From NCBI GenBank assembly GCA_964544865.1, contig CAZJDV010000043.1:1-20457 (forward strand): 20,457 bases of DNA, in the 5' to 3' direction. Source of the stretch: CAZJDV01 sp964544865. GTDB taxonomy: Bacteria > Chloroflexota > Dehalococcoidia > Lucifugimonadales > CAJWER01. Below are positions 6,694 to 14,671 of this stretch, in pieces. A program made the position numbers and the translations under genes. The notes beneath the pieces are model-generated. The model did no database searches, had not been told where the DNA came from, and worked only from the letters and a program-made list of their open reading frames with translations. Position 1 is the first letter of the stretch; every line of letters starts with the position of its first letter.

Positions 6694-6894
6694 CGCGGGT
6701 CGGCGGCTTGGTTAGATTATTCCTTCGATCATAACGGCGTCGAACTGTCGGACCCGTGAGAATCAGTCTAGAGGGCTGTATCGTAGCTGGCGGAGTTCCC
6801 GCCGGAGTGCACCTTGGATAGCGTCGCCGCATCCTACTCACCAGTACGACTCAAGGGCAGAGCTTGTGAATGACAATACAGGTGAGGTACAGAA

Positions 6895-8103
6895 ATGACC
6901 GAGGCGAAGATCAAAGTGTACAGACGCCCCCTGGTGTCCAGATTGCTCGAGGTCGAAGCAGTTCCTCGGAGACCAGATGGTCCACTATGAGTGGATAAAC
7001 GTCGACAACGACCCGGACGGCCTGAAGTACGTTCAGGAGGTCAACAACGGAAAGCAGATCATTCCGACCATCCTGTTCTAAGACGGCTCCATCCTGGTCG
7101 AGCCGACAAATGCCGAGCTTGCGGCGAAGCTGGGCATCAAGCCGCGCGCCACGAGGCAATTCTACGCTGTCGTCATCGTGGGGTCGGGGCCTGCGGGGCT
7201 GACCTCGGCCATATATTGCGCCAGGGAGGGCCGGGATACCTTCGTCATCGCGCGTAGCGCCGTCGGAGGCCAGGCCGGTGTGACAGAGCGCATCGACAAC
7301 TATCCCGGCTTTCCGCAGGGCGTGACCGGAGCGGGGCTGGCGAAGCATCTACGCGACCATGCCGAGCGCTTCGGAGTGGAGATCCTCTCCACCCAGGCGG
7401 AGGCTGGCGTCATGCCCAGGGGGACTACCGTCTGGTCACCACGGAAACGGGCGATGAATACTGCTCCAACGCCATCATTCTGGCCTCCGGCAGCCACTAC
7501 CGCCGACTCAAAGTGCCGGGCGAAGATGATCTTATCGGCGCAGGCATCCACTTCTGCCTCACGTGCGACGGTCCATTCTACAAAGGCGAGGAAGTGGTGG
7601 TAGTGGTGGGCGGAAACAGCGGCATCGAGGAGGGCATCTTCCTCACCAAGTTCATCACCAAGGTCACGATCTTGGGGTTTTCGGCCCGGCTAAGGGCGAG
7701 CCGCCTCCTCCAGGAAACGGCGGCCAACAACCCCAAGATCGAAATCCGGCTCTAGCACATCGTGCAGGAGTTCAAGGGCGACCGGAAGCTGACCACGGTC
7801 GTCGTGAAGGACATCAAGACCGGCGAGGTCATGGAGATGAACCCGATCGGGGTTTTCGTCTTCATTGGCCTCCAGCCCAACACCGACTTCGTCAAAGATG
7901 CCGTGGACCTGGACGCTCAGGGGTTCGCCAAGACCAGCGCCACCGTCGAGACCAACATTCCGGGAGTGTTCGCCACCGGCGACGTCCGGACGGGCAGCAC
8001 CAAGCAGATCGCAAGCGTCGTGGGAGAGGGCGCGACGGCCGCGCTGATGGTCGGGCACTACCTGGAGACACAACCGGCGGCAGGGGTTACAGAGGCGACT
8101 AGA
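6895..8103 (+). pseudogene. Broken glutaredoxin-like/thioredoxin reductase fusion
   Basis: The parent protein would be an N-terminal glutaredoxin-like domain with active site WCPDC (6932-6946) fused to an FAD/NAD(P)-binding thioredoxin-disulfide reductase of roughly 400 residues in total. Conserved blocks remain: VVIVGSGPAGL (FAD site), a VGGQAG segment, ERIDNYPGFP, the redox-centre region (CLTC where CATC is usual), GGNSG in the NADPH site and the C-terminal GVFATGDVRTG. The frame is broken four times: one extra base in a C5 run (6927-6931), a TAA at 7079-7081, one lost base in a G5 run (7419-7423) and a TAG at 7753-7755. The expected stop before the next gene is missing too; AGA at 8101-8103 may be a mutated TGA. 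GGTGAGGT lies upstream of the ATG. It should have served thiol-disulfide redox together with the next, also broken, gene. Confidence 0.88.
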
Positions 8104-8110
8104 GGAAAGC

Positions 8111-9501
8111 ATGTTCGTCGAGACGGTAAAGGTCGACAGCCTGGCCAACAAATCCTACGTCGTAGGGTCCGAGCCATCGGGGCTGTGCGCCGTGATCGAC
8201 CCAGTGCGGGGAATCGACCATAACACGTCCATTACGTCCAACCATGGCGTGCGAATAACCCATACGCTGGAGACACACCTTCACAACGACTTCATATCCG
8301 GGGCCAGAGAGCTGGCCGCCCAGACCGGATGCGATGTGGGAGTAGGCGCCTCCGGAGGCTCTCTGTTTCCTTCGGTGCGCCTTCAAGATGGGAACTAGTT
8401 CGACCTGGGCGAGTTCAAGCTGAAAGTCCTCCATACCCCCTAGCACACGCCCGAGCACATATCGTTCCTGGTCGAAGGGCGGGGCGTACCGGCGGCGATA
8501 TTCACAGGCGGCGCGTTGATCGCGGGCGGCGCGGCGCGGGTGGACCTGCTGGGCAACCAGGTCGCCCTGTTTTTGGCCAAGTGGCTATACGAGACCAATC
8601 ACAGCAAGCTACTCAAGCTGCCGGACGCCGTGATGGTATATCCCACCCACGGCGGCGGCTCCTTCTGCTCGGCGGCGCTTCCGGGAGGCGACAGGGAGTC
8701 CACTAATGTTGGAGAGGAGAGGGCGCACAATCCCTTCGCCGCCGAGACCGAGGAAAGCGCCTTCGTGAAATTTGCGCTTGCGGGTCTAGGCTCCTACCCC
8801 GGCTATTACAAGTACATGGCAGGCATAAACCGACGCGGCCCCGTCGTGCTGGGCGACGTGCCTCATCCGGCGGCCCTTGCTCCACTGGATGTGCGAAATC
8901 AGTTGGGCGGGAACGCCTTGCTCGTGGACGCCCGGCAAGAGGGATTGTTCAATCAGCAGCACGTGGCGGGTTCGTCCGCCGTCCTTTCGGAGATAGCTTC
9001 ACTGGCTGGCTAGGGTGGCTATTGCCGTGGCGCCAGCCATTGATCCTTTTACCGCCTGCCCCGGCCCATCAAGACGCCATCGTACGGCAGCTCATCCGTA
9101 TCGGTTACGATCGGATCAATGGATTCCTGGCCAGAGGACTCGAGGCCTGGAAATCGGCTGGCCTACCCACTGAGTCCGCCAGGACAATTGACCTGGAGAC
9201 ACTCAAAGATATGTCAGACCAGGACCTTACGCCGATGATCTTGGACGTGCGTCAACGCGACGAGTACGATGCCGGACACATCGACGGGGCCTTGAACATC
9301 GAGTTGGGGGAGCTGCAAGAGCAACTGGCCGGGCTCCTCAGGGGAATGCCCTTGGTCACGGTCTGCGGCGGGGGGATGCGCGCCTCGATGGCGGCGGGCA
9401 TCCTCCAACGGGACAGAAAGGACAACGTGCAGGTACTGGCGGAGTCAGGGACCGGGGCCTGGATCGACCGGGGCTATCCATCGGCCAGGGGTGAGGAGTA
9501 G
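8111..9501 (+). pseudogene. Broken MBL-fold/rhodanese/rhodanese fusion (persulfide dioxygenase-like)
   Basis: The parent protein of about 460 residues would have an N-terminal MBL fold of the persulfide-dioxygenase/CstB-like type and two rhodanese domains, a design tied to sulfide and persulfide handling. Remaining marks are ETHLHNDFISG (MBL metal motif), HTPEH, YPTHGGGSFCS, a first rhodanese-like domain without a visible catalytic Cys (LLVDARQ-EGLF to GLEAWKSAGLP), and a second rhodanese with loop CGGGMRAS. In-frame TAG codons stand at 8396-8398 and 8441-8443, the latter at the second-metal-site T-P-x-H-T-P-E-H motif. A third TAG at 9011-9013 comes with a frame change of one base into the last 160 codons. 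The start follows AGAGGAAAGC, 7 bp after the end of the broken reductase, so the two were an operon. The second rhodanese (about 9022-9501) remains open and could still be made if it has a start. Confidence 0.87.
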
Positions 9502-9513
9502 GTCCTCGGGAAC

Positions 9514-9918
9514 TTAAACCTCATCCCTCGCGACTGGAAAACCGAACTCCTCCAGCGCGCCGAGCGCCGTCTGAATGCTCTCTTCGCGTACGAGAAAGTA
9601 GTCTTTGGAGAACGTCGACACCACCAGGACATTCAGGTCCTTGCCGGCGATCGCCCCGGTCACCGCCGCAAGAAAGCCCTTGGCGACAAAGGGCAGGGAC
9701 ACCCGAATCTCTATCAGCGAGAACCATTTGACGTCGCTGTCGTAAGCTATGCAGCCGACGTTGGCCTCTTCGGTGACGACAGTGACCTCGTCCTCGTCCC
9801 GGGCCACCAGGAAATGGTCGCCGGGTCCCGCCTCGCGCGCCTTGAGATAGGCAAATCGGCCCTTGTGGAGGACGGTCCGGCTTGATCGTATGACCTCGTC
9901 GAGGCTGGGATTATTCAT
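9514..9918 (-). CDS. ACT-domain protein (ACT_7/COG3603-like)
   Basis: A 134-residue protein with a C-terminal ACT-type fold at about residues 68-128 (segments FVAKGFLAAVTGAIAGKDLN and VSTFSKDYFLV). ACT domains bind small ligands, often amino acids, and regulate partner enzymes. The N-terminal part looks like the second ACT-like lobe of this small uncharacterised family. Its ATG overlaps the end of the DapA-like gene by 8 nt (ATGAATAA), so translation is probably coupled; no independent Shine-Dalgarno is evident. The pairing suggests, without proof, that it senses an amino or keto acid relevant to that enzyme. Its stop lies 12 nt from the end of the convergent broken MBL-rhodanese gene. Confidence 0.83.
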   Translation of the reverse strand: MNNPSLDEVIRSSRTVLHKGRFAYLKAREAGPGDHFLVARDEDEVTVVTEEANVGCIAYDSDVKWFSLIEIRVSLPFVAKGFLAAVTGAIAGKDLNVLVVSTFSKDYFLVREESIQTALGALEEFGFPVARDEV

Positions 9919-10849
9919 TACCCGGCACCGGCCAGCCCCACCCCACCATCAGCCGCCGCAGCTCGGCCATCTCCTCGCCGCTGAGAGGGAGCGATGGCGG
10001 CCTGGGCGGCCCCATCGCAAGCCCCATGATCTCGGACATTCCCTTCTCGACCCTGGCCTCCCCACCCGACCGTTGGGTCACCGTGGCATAGAACCCGCGA
10101 AGGGGGTCCATGACCCGGTCCCACGCGGCCTGCGCCTCGTCGTATCTGCCGTCCACCATCATGTCCCACACACCAAGGTAGTAGGCCGGATAGGAATCAA
10201 CGCCGTCGGTCAAGTACCCGTGGCCGCCAAGCCTGTGGCAGCCGACCGGATTGTTCGAGTTGTCGATGATGTTAAACGTTCCGGCTAGGTCGAATATCTC
10301 CTCGTAAGCGACGCCCTCGGGCGGGGACCACTTTATCGCGACGACGTACTCGAAGTCCGCCATCTTTCGGAATGTGTCCGGATGGATGCCGCCGTTCGGC
10401 AGCCAGTGCGTGTTGTAGATGACGATCCCGATGTCGATGGCGGCAGAGACCGCGCCATAATAGCGCAGCATGTCGTCCTGGGTCGGCTGGTTGAATACGG
10501 GCGGCGAAATCTGCAAGGCGACCACCCCTGCGTCGCACGCACGCTTGGCATCCTCGATGGTCCTGACGGTGTCCTTGTAGTGGATCCCGCCAAGGATAGG
10601 CGTCCTGCCTTTCGCCGCCTGCACCACCGTGCGCAGCAGATGGATCCACTCCTCCTCGCCCAACTGCGGGCCCTCGCCCATGGCTGCGGCCACCTTGAGC
10701 GCCGACCGGCCGTTGACCAGGCCGGCCTGGACCCAGTGCTCGGTCGCCTCGGCCATCCGGCCATGGTCGACCCGGTACTCGTCGTCAAACGGCGTGGGCA
10801 CCGTGGCCATCGGCCCGACCAGCGCTCTGCGTATCTCGTCGCGGCCCAA
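9911..10849 (-). CDS. Dihydrodipicolinate synthase/N-acetylneuraminate lyase family protein
   Basis: A 312-residue class I aldolase-type TIM barrel of the DapA superfamily, which joins or splits pyruvate-like keto acids through a Schiff base. The Schiff-base lysine is K173 (VVAIKWSPPE) and the conserved tyrosine is Y145 (VIYNTHW). The usual GTTGE motif that binds the carboxylate appears as AAMGEG (55-60), so the Thr pair is missing. It is therefore unlikely to be true DapA; a lyase or dehydratase for another 2-keto acid is more likely, but the substrate cannot be read. The start is TTG at 10849, supported by GGAGGTG 7 nt upstream. It lies 102 nt after the TGS GTPase and overlaps the ACT gene, probably in one operon. 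Confidence 0.86.
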   Translation of the reverse strand: MGRDEIRRALVGPMATVPTPFDDEYRVDHGRMAEATEHWVQAGLVNGRSALKVAAAMGEGPQLGEEEWIHLLRTVVQAAKGRTPILGGIHYKDTVRTIEDAKRACDAGVVALQISPPVFNQPTQDDMLRYYGAVSAAIDIGIVIYNTHWLPNGGIHPDTFRKMADFEYVVAIKWSPPEGVAYEEIFDLAGTFNIIDNSNNPVGCHRLGGHGYLTDGVDSYPAYYLGVWDMMVDGRYDEAQAAWDRVMDPLRGFYATVTQRSGGEARVEKGMSEIMGLAMGPPRPPSLPLSGEEMAELRRLMVGWGWPVPGNE

Positions 10850-10951
10850 TCCTTCACCTCCGGTCCGTACGTTTCAGCAGAAACCGTCTGGCCAGTCATC
10901 GCCGACGGGCTCATCCACTCAAAGTCACCAGCCCCACATCAAGAAAGCAAC

Positions 10952-11956
10952 CTATGCGTGCAGCTCGATGATGTCCTCGTCGGTAAGCTGGTGATTGCGA
11001 CCGACGCGCTGCCCGTCGAATTTGCCCGACTCCCCCCAGAGCACGGCGAATTTCATACCGTGGACCAGGTCCTTGTGCACCTGCTCCGCGGCCTCCGCCA
11101 CGGTGCTTCCCATGGGCAAGACCAGTGGATCGACCCGATCGAATTCCTCCAGCTTCTGCCTCGGCGACTTGGTATAGACACGAATGACCTTCAGAGCCCG
11201 GAAGACCTCCTCACCCAGCTCATCCAGGCCGACCGTCTCCAGGGCGCTCGCCATGACTAGGGAGTACCTGTCACCGAAGGCCGTCTCAAGCTCCGAAAAC
11301 TGGTCGAGAGCGCCGTCCACGTCCGCTTTGTTCCCGACCAGGATGGCAGGCTTGGTCAGCCAGGGACTCTCCTGGCTAACCTCCTCTCCCCGCGCCAGCA
11401 TGCGAAAGCCCCAATCGGCCAGCGCCGAAAACGCCTGGTTGGACTGGGCGACGGCGTCCAGGGTCAGGTCCGCCACCACCACGAATACGTCGCTGTTGCG
11501 CAGGAGCCCGTATAGCCTGCTCTGGGTTCGCGGGTTGTCGATGGGCGGCGTGTCAACAAGCTGGATGTAGATGTTCTTGTAGGGCAGCATCCCCCGGACC
11601 GGCTCCTGGGTGCTGAGCGAGTATGCCCCGACCCTGGTCCGGGCTCCGGTGGCGCCGGAAAGCAACAGCGATTTGCCCACGTTGGTGAGCCCCACGAGGG
11701 TGGCTCTCCCGCCGCCTTCCTTGGGGAGAGAGAACGGCTCGCTCCGCCCACCGGCCGCACCCTTGGAGGGCCCCTCCATCTCCGCGATCAGCTTTGACAG
11801 CCGCGCGCGCAACTGGGCCTTCAGGTGGTCCGTCCCCTTGTGCTTCGGCAATATCGCCAGCATCTCTTGGAGGGCGGCTATCTTTTCCTGAGTCGTGCCG
11901 GCCTGCCGGAATCGGTCTTCCGCTTGTCTATACTGTGGTGGTACGTTGGTTGGCAT
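10952..11956 (-). CDS. TGS-domain GTPase of the DRG/OBG type
   Basis: A 334-residue P-loop GTPase. An N-terminal helical, charged region (1-80) precedes the G domain: G1 GLTNVGKS (89-96), G3 DTPP (135-138), G4 NKAD (209-212) and a G5-like SALE (237-240). A C-terminal TGS domain (about 257-333) starts at RVYTKSPRQK and ends with the D-E-D-I-I-E-L pattern typical of DRG proteins. DRG/OBG GTPases bind ribosomes or RNA in eukaryotes and archaea; the role of bacterial TGS GTPases of this form is not established. The ATG is preceded by AAGGGAAG. It is the first gene of the likely operon with the DapA-like and ACT proteins and is divergent from the sugar kinase. Confidence 0.88.
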   Translation of the reverse strand: MPTNVPPQYRQAEDRFRQAGTTQEKIAALQEMLAILPKHKGTDHLKAQLRARLSKLIAEMEGPSKGAAGGRSEPFSLPKEGGGRATLVGLTNVGKSLLLSGATGARTRVGAYSLSTQEPVRGMLPYKNIYIQLVDTPPIDNPRTQSRLYGLLRNSDVFVVVADLTLDAVAQSNQAFSALADWGFRMLARGEEVSQESPWLTKPAILVGNKADVDGALDQFSELETAFGDRYSLVMASALETVGLDELGEEVFRALKVIRVYTKSPRQKLEEFDRVDPLVLPMGSTVAEAAEQVHKDLVHGMKFAVLWGESGKFDGQRVGRNHQLTDEDIIELHA

Positions 11957-12050
11957 CTAGCTTCCCTTGGATGATACCAGATGTTCAACGTCGGAGTCGC
12001 CTTACCGGCCTCTCGGATCGCGTCTCGCGCCTCTGACGCGGGCGCTGACG

Positions 12051-12067
12051 TGTGGTAATCTTCCACA
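12051..12067. repeat. Small inverted repeat upstream of the kinase gene
   Basis: TGTGG-TAATCTT-CCACA, a 5-bp perfect inverted repeat about 45 nt before the kinase ATG, in the divergent region shared with the TGS GTPase. It could be an operator half-site pair or chance. Confidence 0.25.
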
Positions 12068-12112
12068 ATCGACGCAACCGGAACCACCCATTTCACAAGA
12101 GGTGCGAACGAG

Positions 12113-13057
12113 ATGCCCGACATCGTGTCCATCGGCGAGTGCATGATCGAGCTGCTCAGCGACGAGCCGCTCGGCGCCGCCCGCTTATTCCAGAAATCGT
12201 ACGCGGGCGACACGCTCAACGTGCTGCACATGGCCTCCAGGCTCGGCGCCTCAACCGGCTACGTCACCAGGGTCGCGGACGACCCATTCACGGACTACTT
12301 GCTCAACGCATGGAGAACCAGCGGCATCGACACCGGTGCGGTGAAGCGCGTCCCCGGTTTTACAGGCATGCATTTCATATCGCTCTTACCTGGCGGCGAC
12401 CGTGAGTTCGTATTCTACCGCAAGGGCAGCGCCGCCAGCACCATGACCCCTGGGGACCTGGAGACCCATTACATCAGCTCGGCTCGGATACTGCACATAA
12501 GCGGCATACCCCAGTCGGTGTCGCCGTCCATGCGCCGGACAATACTCCGAGCTGCCCAGATCGCCCGCCAGCACGGCGTCACAGTCTCGTACGATACGAA
12601 CCTCAGGACAAACATGTGGGCCGCAAAAGAGGCGCGAGAGGCGATGACCGAGGTACTTCCGTACGTGGACGTCGTCTTTCCGAGCCATCCGGATGAGACC
12701 GGCGCCCTCCTCGGCCTGGAGTCGGAGCCCGAGGTCATTGACTACTTCAGGTCACGGGGCATCGAGACGGTGGCGATCACCTGCGGCGAGCGCGGGGCCG
12801 TCGTCGGCACTGCCGAAGGTGTCTTCCGACTGGACGCCGTGGCGCCGCATGGCGTTGCGGACACAACCGGTGCAGGGGACGCGTTCGTCGGCGGCTTCCT
12901 CCACTGCCTGGTCCAGGGGCTGGGAACGGTTGAGGGCGCAAGATGGGGAATTGCCTGTGCGGGCCTGAAAATCGCCAGACGCGGGGCGATCGGCAGCCAG
13001 CCCGGCCGTCGCCAGGTCGAGGAGCTGGCCGGCTCGGTCCAGGTGCACAGGCTGTGA
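12113..13057 (+). CDS. PfkB-family sugar kinase, 2-keto-3-deoxygluconate kinase-like
   Basis: A 314-residue ribokinase-fold kinase that phosphorylates a sugar or sugar acid with ATP. It has the N-terminal GE motif (8-9), a substrate region resembling KDG kinase (FYRKGSAAST at 101-110 and SYDTNLRTNMW at 159-169), and the PfkB signature DTTGAGDAF (250-258) with catalytic base D256. The DTNLR and YRKGSA patterns point to 2-keto-3-deoxygluconate kinase, an Entner-Doudoroff-type step, over fructokinase; the substrate is not proven. AGAGGTG precedes the ATG at 7 nt. No aldolase for the product is adjacent, although the DapA-superfamily enzyme 1.3 kb away could in principle work on related keto acids. 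Confidence 0.86.
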   Translation: MPDIVSIGECMIELLSDEPLGAARLFQKSYAGDTLNVLHMASRLGASTGYVTRVADDPFTDYLLNAWRTSGIDTGAVKRVPGFTGMHFISLLPGGDREFVFYRKGSAASTMTPGDLETHYISSARILHISGIPQSVSPSMRRTILRAAQIARQHGVTVSYDTNLRTNMWAAKEAREAMTEVLPYVDVVFPSHPDETGALLGLESEPEVIDYFRSRGIETVAITCGERGAVVGTAEGVFRLDAVAPHGVADTTGAGDAFVGGFLHCLVQGLGTVEGARWGIACAGLKIARRGAIGSQPGRRQVEELAGSVQVHRL

Positions 13058-13219
13058 TCAGCGCATCGCATCGAAATGACGGCGATGCAACGCGAGAACG
13101 ACGGGGTTCGATTCGCGGGGGCACTCAACCCTCACAGTCTTTCCGCCCCGTCCGCTGCGTGAACACGAGAGGGAAGCAGAAGGGGGAGCCAGAGTGCTTT
13201 CCTGAACGCCCGCCGCGTA

Positions 13220-13277
13220 CTTCGACAAACTTGCCACGAAGGAAATCCTGGTCCCGTCCGCCCTGAGCCTGTCGAAG
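13220..13277. repeat. Inverted repeat with CTTCGACA/TGTCGAAG arms
   Basis: CTTCGACA (13220-13227) and TGTCGAAG (13270-13277) are perfect 8-bp arms 42 nt apart; the likeness extends outward and inward imperfectly (CTTCGACAAACT against CTTCGACAGGCT). The right arm, CCTGAGCCTGTCGAAGG, resembles interspersed repeats often seen between genes in environmental genomes. It may be a REP-like element or end a transcript of the kinase gene. Confidence 0.45.
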
Positions 13278-13302
13278 GGTCCCGCCGGGGAGATACGATC
13301 GA

Positions 13303-13317
13303 AATGCCCTGGGCATT
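13303..13317. promoter_or_regulatory. 15-bp palindrome upstream of fabF (candidate operator)
   Basis: AATGCCCTGGGCATT is a perfect 7-bp inverted repeat around one T. It ends 35 bp before the fabF -10 box, near the -45 region. It does not match FapR, FadR or FabT sites known to me. Confidence 0.4.
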
Positions 13318-13349
13318 ACCTACTTTACCAAGAATTTATCCGCGGGTTC

Positions 13350-13358
13350 TGGTATAGT
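13350..13358 (+). promoter_or_regulatory. Extended -10 promoter for fabF-recJ
   Basis: TGGTATAGT fits the extended -10 form TGnTATAAT with one mismatch. No strong -35 box is present. Transcription would start near 13365, about 53 nt before the fabF ATG. Confidence 0.45.
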
Positions 13359-13417
13359 TTTCTGAGTCGACTGGCGTTCAATATCGGCGGAAGCTAATCC
13401 CACGGAGACATCCTCAT

Positions 13418-14671
13418 ATGGAGCGTTGCGTAGTAGTCACCGGTATCGGCATCGTTAGCCCCGTCGGTCATACCAGAGAATCGACCTGGCGCAACCTGCT
13501 CGACGGCCGGTCCGGCATCGACCACATAACCTCTTTCGACGCCGAGGAGCATGAGACCACCATCGCTGGAGAGGTCAACGGATTCGTTGCCACAGACTAC
13601 GTTAGCCGCAAAGAGGCCCGTCGGATGGACCGGTTCGCACAGTTCGGGGTAGCCGCGTCGCTGGAGGCCGTGGAACAGGCCGGGTTGAAGATCGACGCCG
13701 GGAATGCCGAGCGAGTGGCGGTCATCGTCTCCAGCGGCATCGGCGGCATTATCACCCTATCGGAGCAGATCTCCGTACTCAAGGATAAAGGGGCCCGCCG
13801 GATCAACCCATTCCTGGTGCCCATGATGCTGCCGGACATGGCCTCGGGCCAGGTCTCGATGATCCTGGGCGCGAAGGGACCCAACTTCTCCACGGTATCG
13901 GCCTGCTCGAGCGGGGCGGACGCGATCGGGGTCGCCTACGAGATGGTGGGCAGAGGCAGGGTCGATATCGCCCTGGCAGGCGGGTCCGAGGCCTCCATTT
14001 GCCCCATAGGCGTGGCGGGCTTCAACGCCTGCAAGGCGCTCTCCACGCGCAACAGCGAACCCCATAAGGCGTCCCGGCCCTTCGACGCCGAGCGAGACGG
14101 ATTTGTGATCGGCGAGGGCGGAGCCGTTCTCGTACTCGAAAGCATGGAGAGCGCCGAGAGGCGGGGCGTGACGCCCATCGCCGAGATGGTCGGCTACGGG
14201 GCGACCGCGGACGCATACCACGTAACCAAGCCTGCCCCAGAGGGCGAAGGCGGCGCAAGGGCCATGGTGCTGGCGCTGCAGGACGCGCGCCTTCAACCGG
14301 GCGAAATCGACTACATCAACGCTCATGGTACCTCCACCATGCTCAACGACAAGAACGAGACGAGCGCGATGAAGGCTGTGTTCGGCGACCATGCCTGCGC
14401 GGTGCCCATCAGCTCGACCAAGTCGATGACGGGGCACCTGCTGGGCGCAAGTGGCTCCTTGGAGGCCGCAGTGTCAATAATGGCCATCGACCGTGGGGAG
14501 ATACCTCCTACCATCAACCTCGAGGTTCCCGATCCCGAATGCGATCTGGACTACACGTCCCACGGCGCGCGTCAGATCACACCGCGGACCGCGATGAGCA
14601 ACTCGTTTGGGTTCGGCGGCCACAACTCCAGCCTGGTGTTCCGCGCTTTCGAAGACGGTGCAGAGAGCTAG
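13418..14671 (+). CDS. fabF: 3-oxoacyl-[acyl-carrier-protein] synthase II (KAS II)
   Basis: A 417-residue condensing enzyme that elongates acyl-ACP with malonyl-ACP in fatty acid synthesis; a cytoplasmic dimer. The catalytic Cys163 (VSACSSGADAIG), His303 (NAHGTSTMLND), Lys335 and His340 (STKSMTGHLLGASG) fall at the same numbers as in E. coli FabF. The C-terminal SFGFGGHN glycine loop is also present. The active-site context is SACSSG where TACATG is more common, as in several other FabF-like synthases. GGAG lies upstream of the ATG. No acpP, fabG or fabD is next to it; instead it overlaps recJ by 14 nt. An operator-like palindrome lies in its promoter region. Confidence 0.94.
   Translation: MERCVVVTGIGIVSPVGHTRESTWRNLLDGRSGIDHITSFDAEEHETTIAGEVNGFVATDYVSRKEARRMDRFAQFGVAASLEAVEQAGLKIDAGNAERVAVIVSSGIGGIITLSEQISVLKDKGARRINPFLVPMMLPDMASGQVSMILGAKGPNFSTVSACSSGADAIGVAYEMVGRGRVDIALAGGSEASICPIGVAGFNACKALSTRNSEPHKASRPFDAERDGFVIGEGGAVLVLESMESAERRGVTPIAEMVGYGATADAYHVTKPAPEGEGGARAMVLALQDARLQPGEIDYINAHGTSTMLNDKNETSAMKAVFGDHACAVPISSTKSMTGHLLGASGSLEAAVSIMAIDRGEIPPTINLEVPDPECDLDYTSHGARQITPRTAMSNSFGFGGHNSSLVFRAFEDGAES

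Larger units (their letters stand above)
13058..13417. other. 360-bp intergenic region with repeat and promoter elements
   Basis: No gene is supported here. It holds a widely spaced inverted repeat with the core CTTCGACA/TGTCGAAG, a 15-bp palindrome and an extended -10 promoter before fabF, each listed separately. Confidence 0.6.

Noticed and set aside
6927..7423. Programmed ribosomal frameshifting at the C5 and G5 runs
   Set aside because: The runs lack a slippery heptamer context, and further in-frame stops lie in between and beyond.
6895..9501. TAG/TAA readthrough or a variant genetic code in the redox/sulfur cassette
   Set aside because: Intact genes in the window end with TAG (the aminotransferase, the MBL-fold gene, recJ), and the cassette also has frameshifts and damaged motifs, so gene decay or sequence error is simpler.
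11971..11979. Extended -10 box (TGGTATCAT, minus) for the TGS GTPase
   Set aside because: Transcription would start about 8 nt before the ATG, leaving no room for the AAGGGAAG ribosome binding site to work; possible but not supported.
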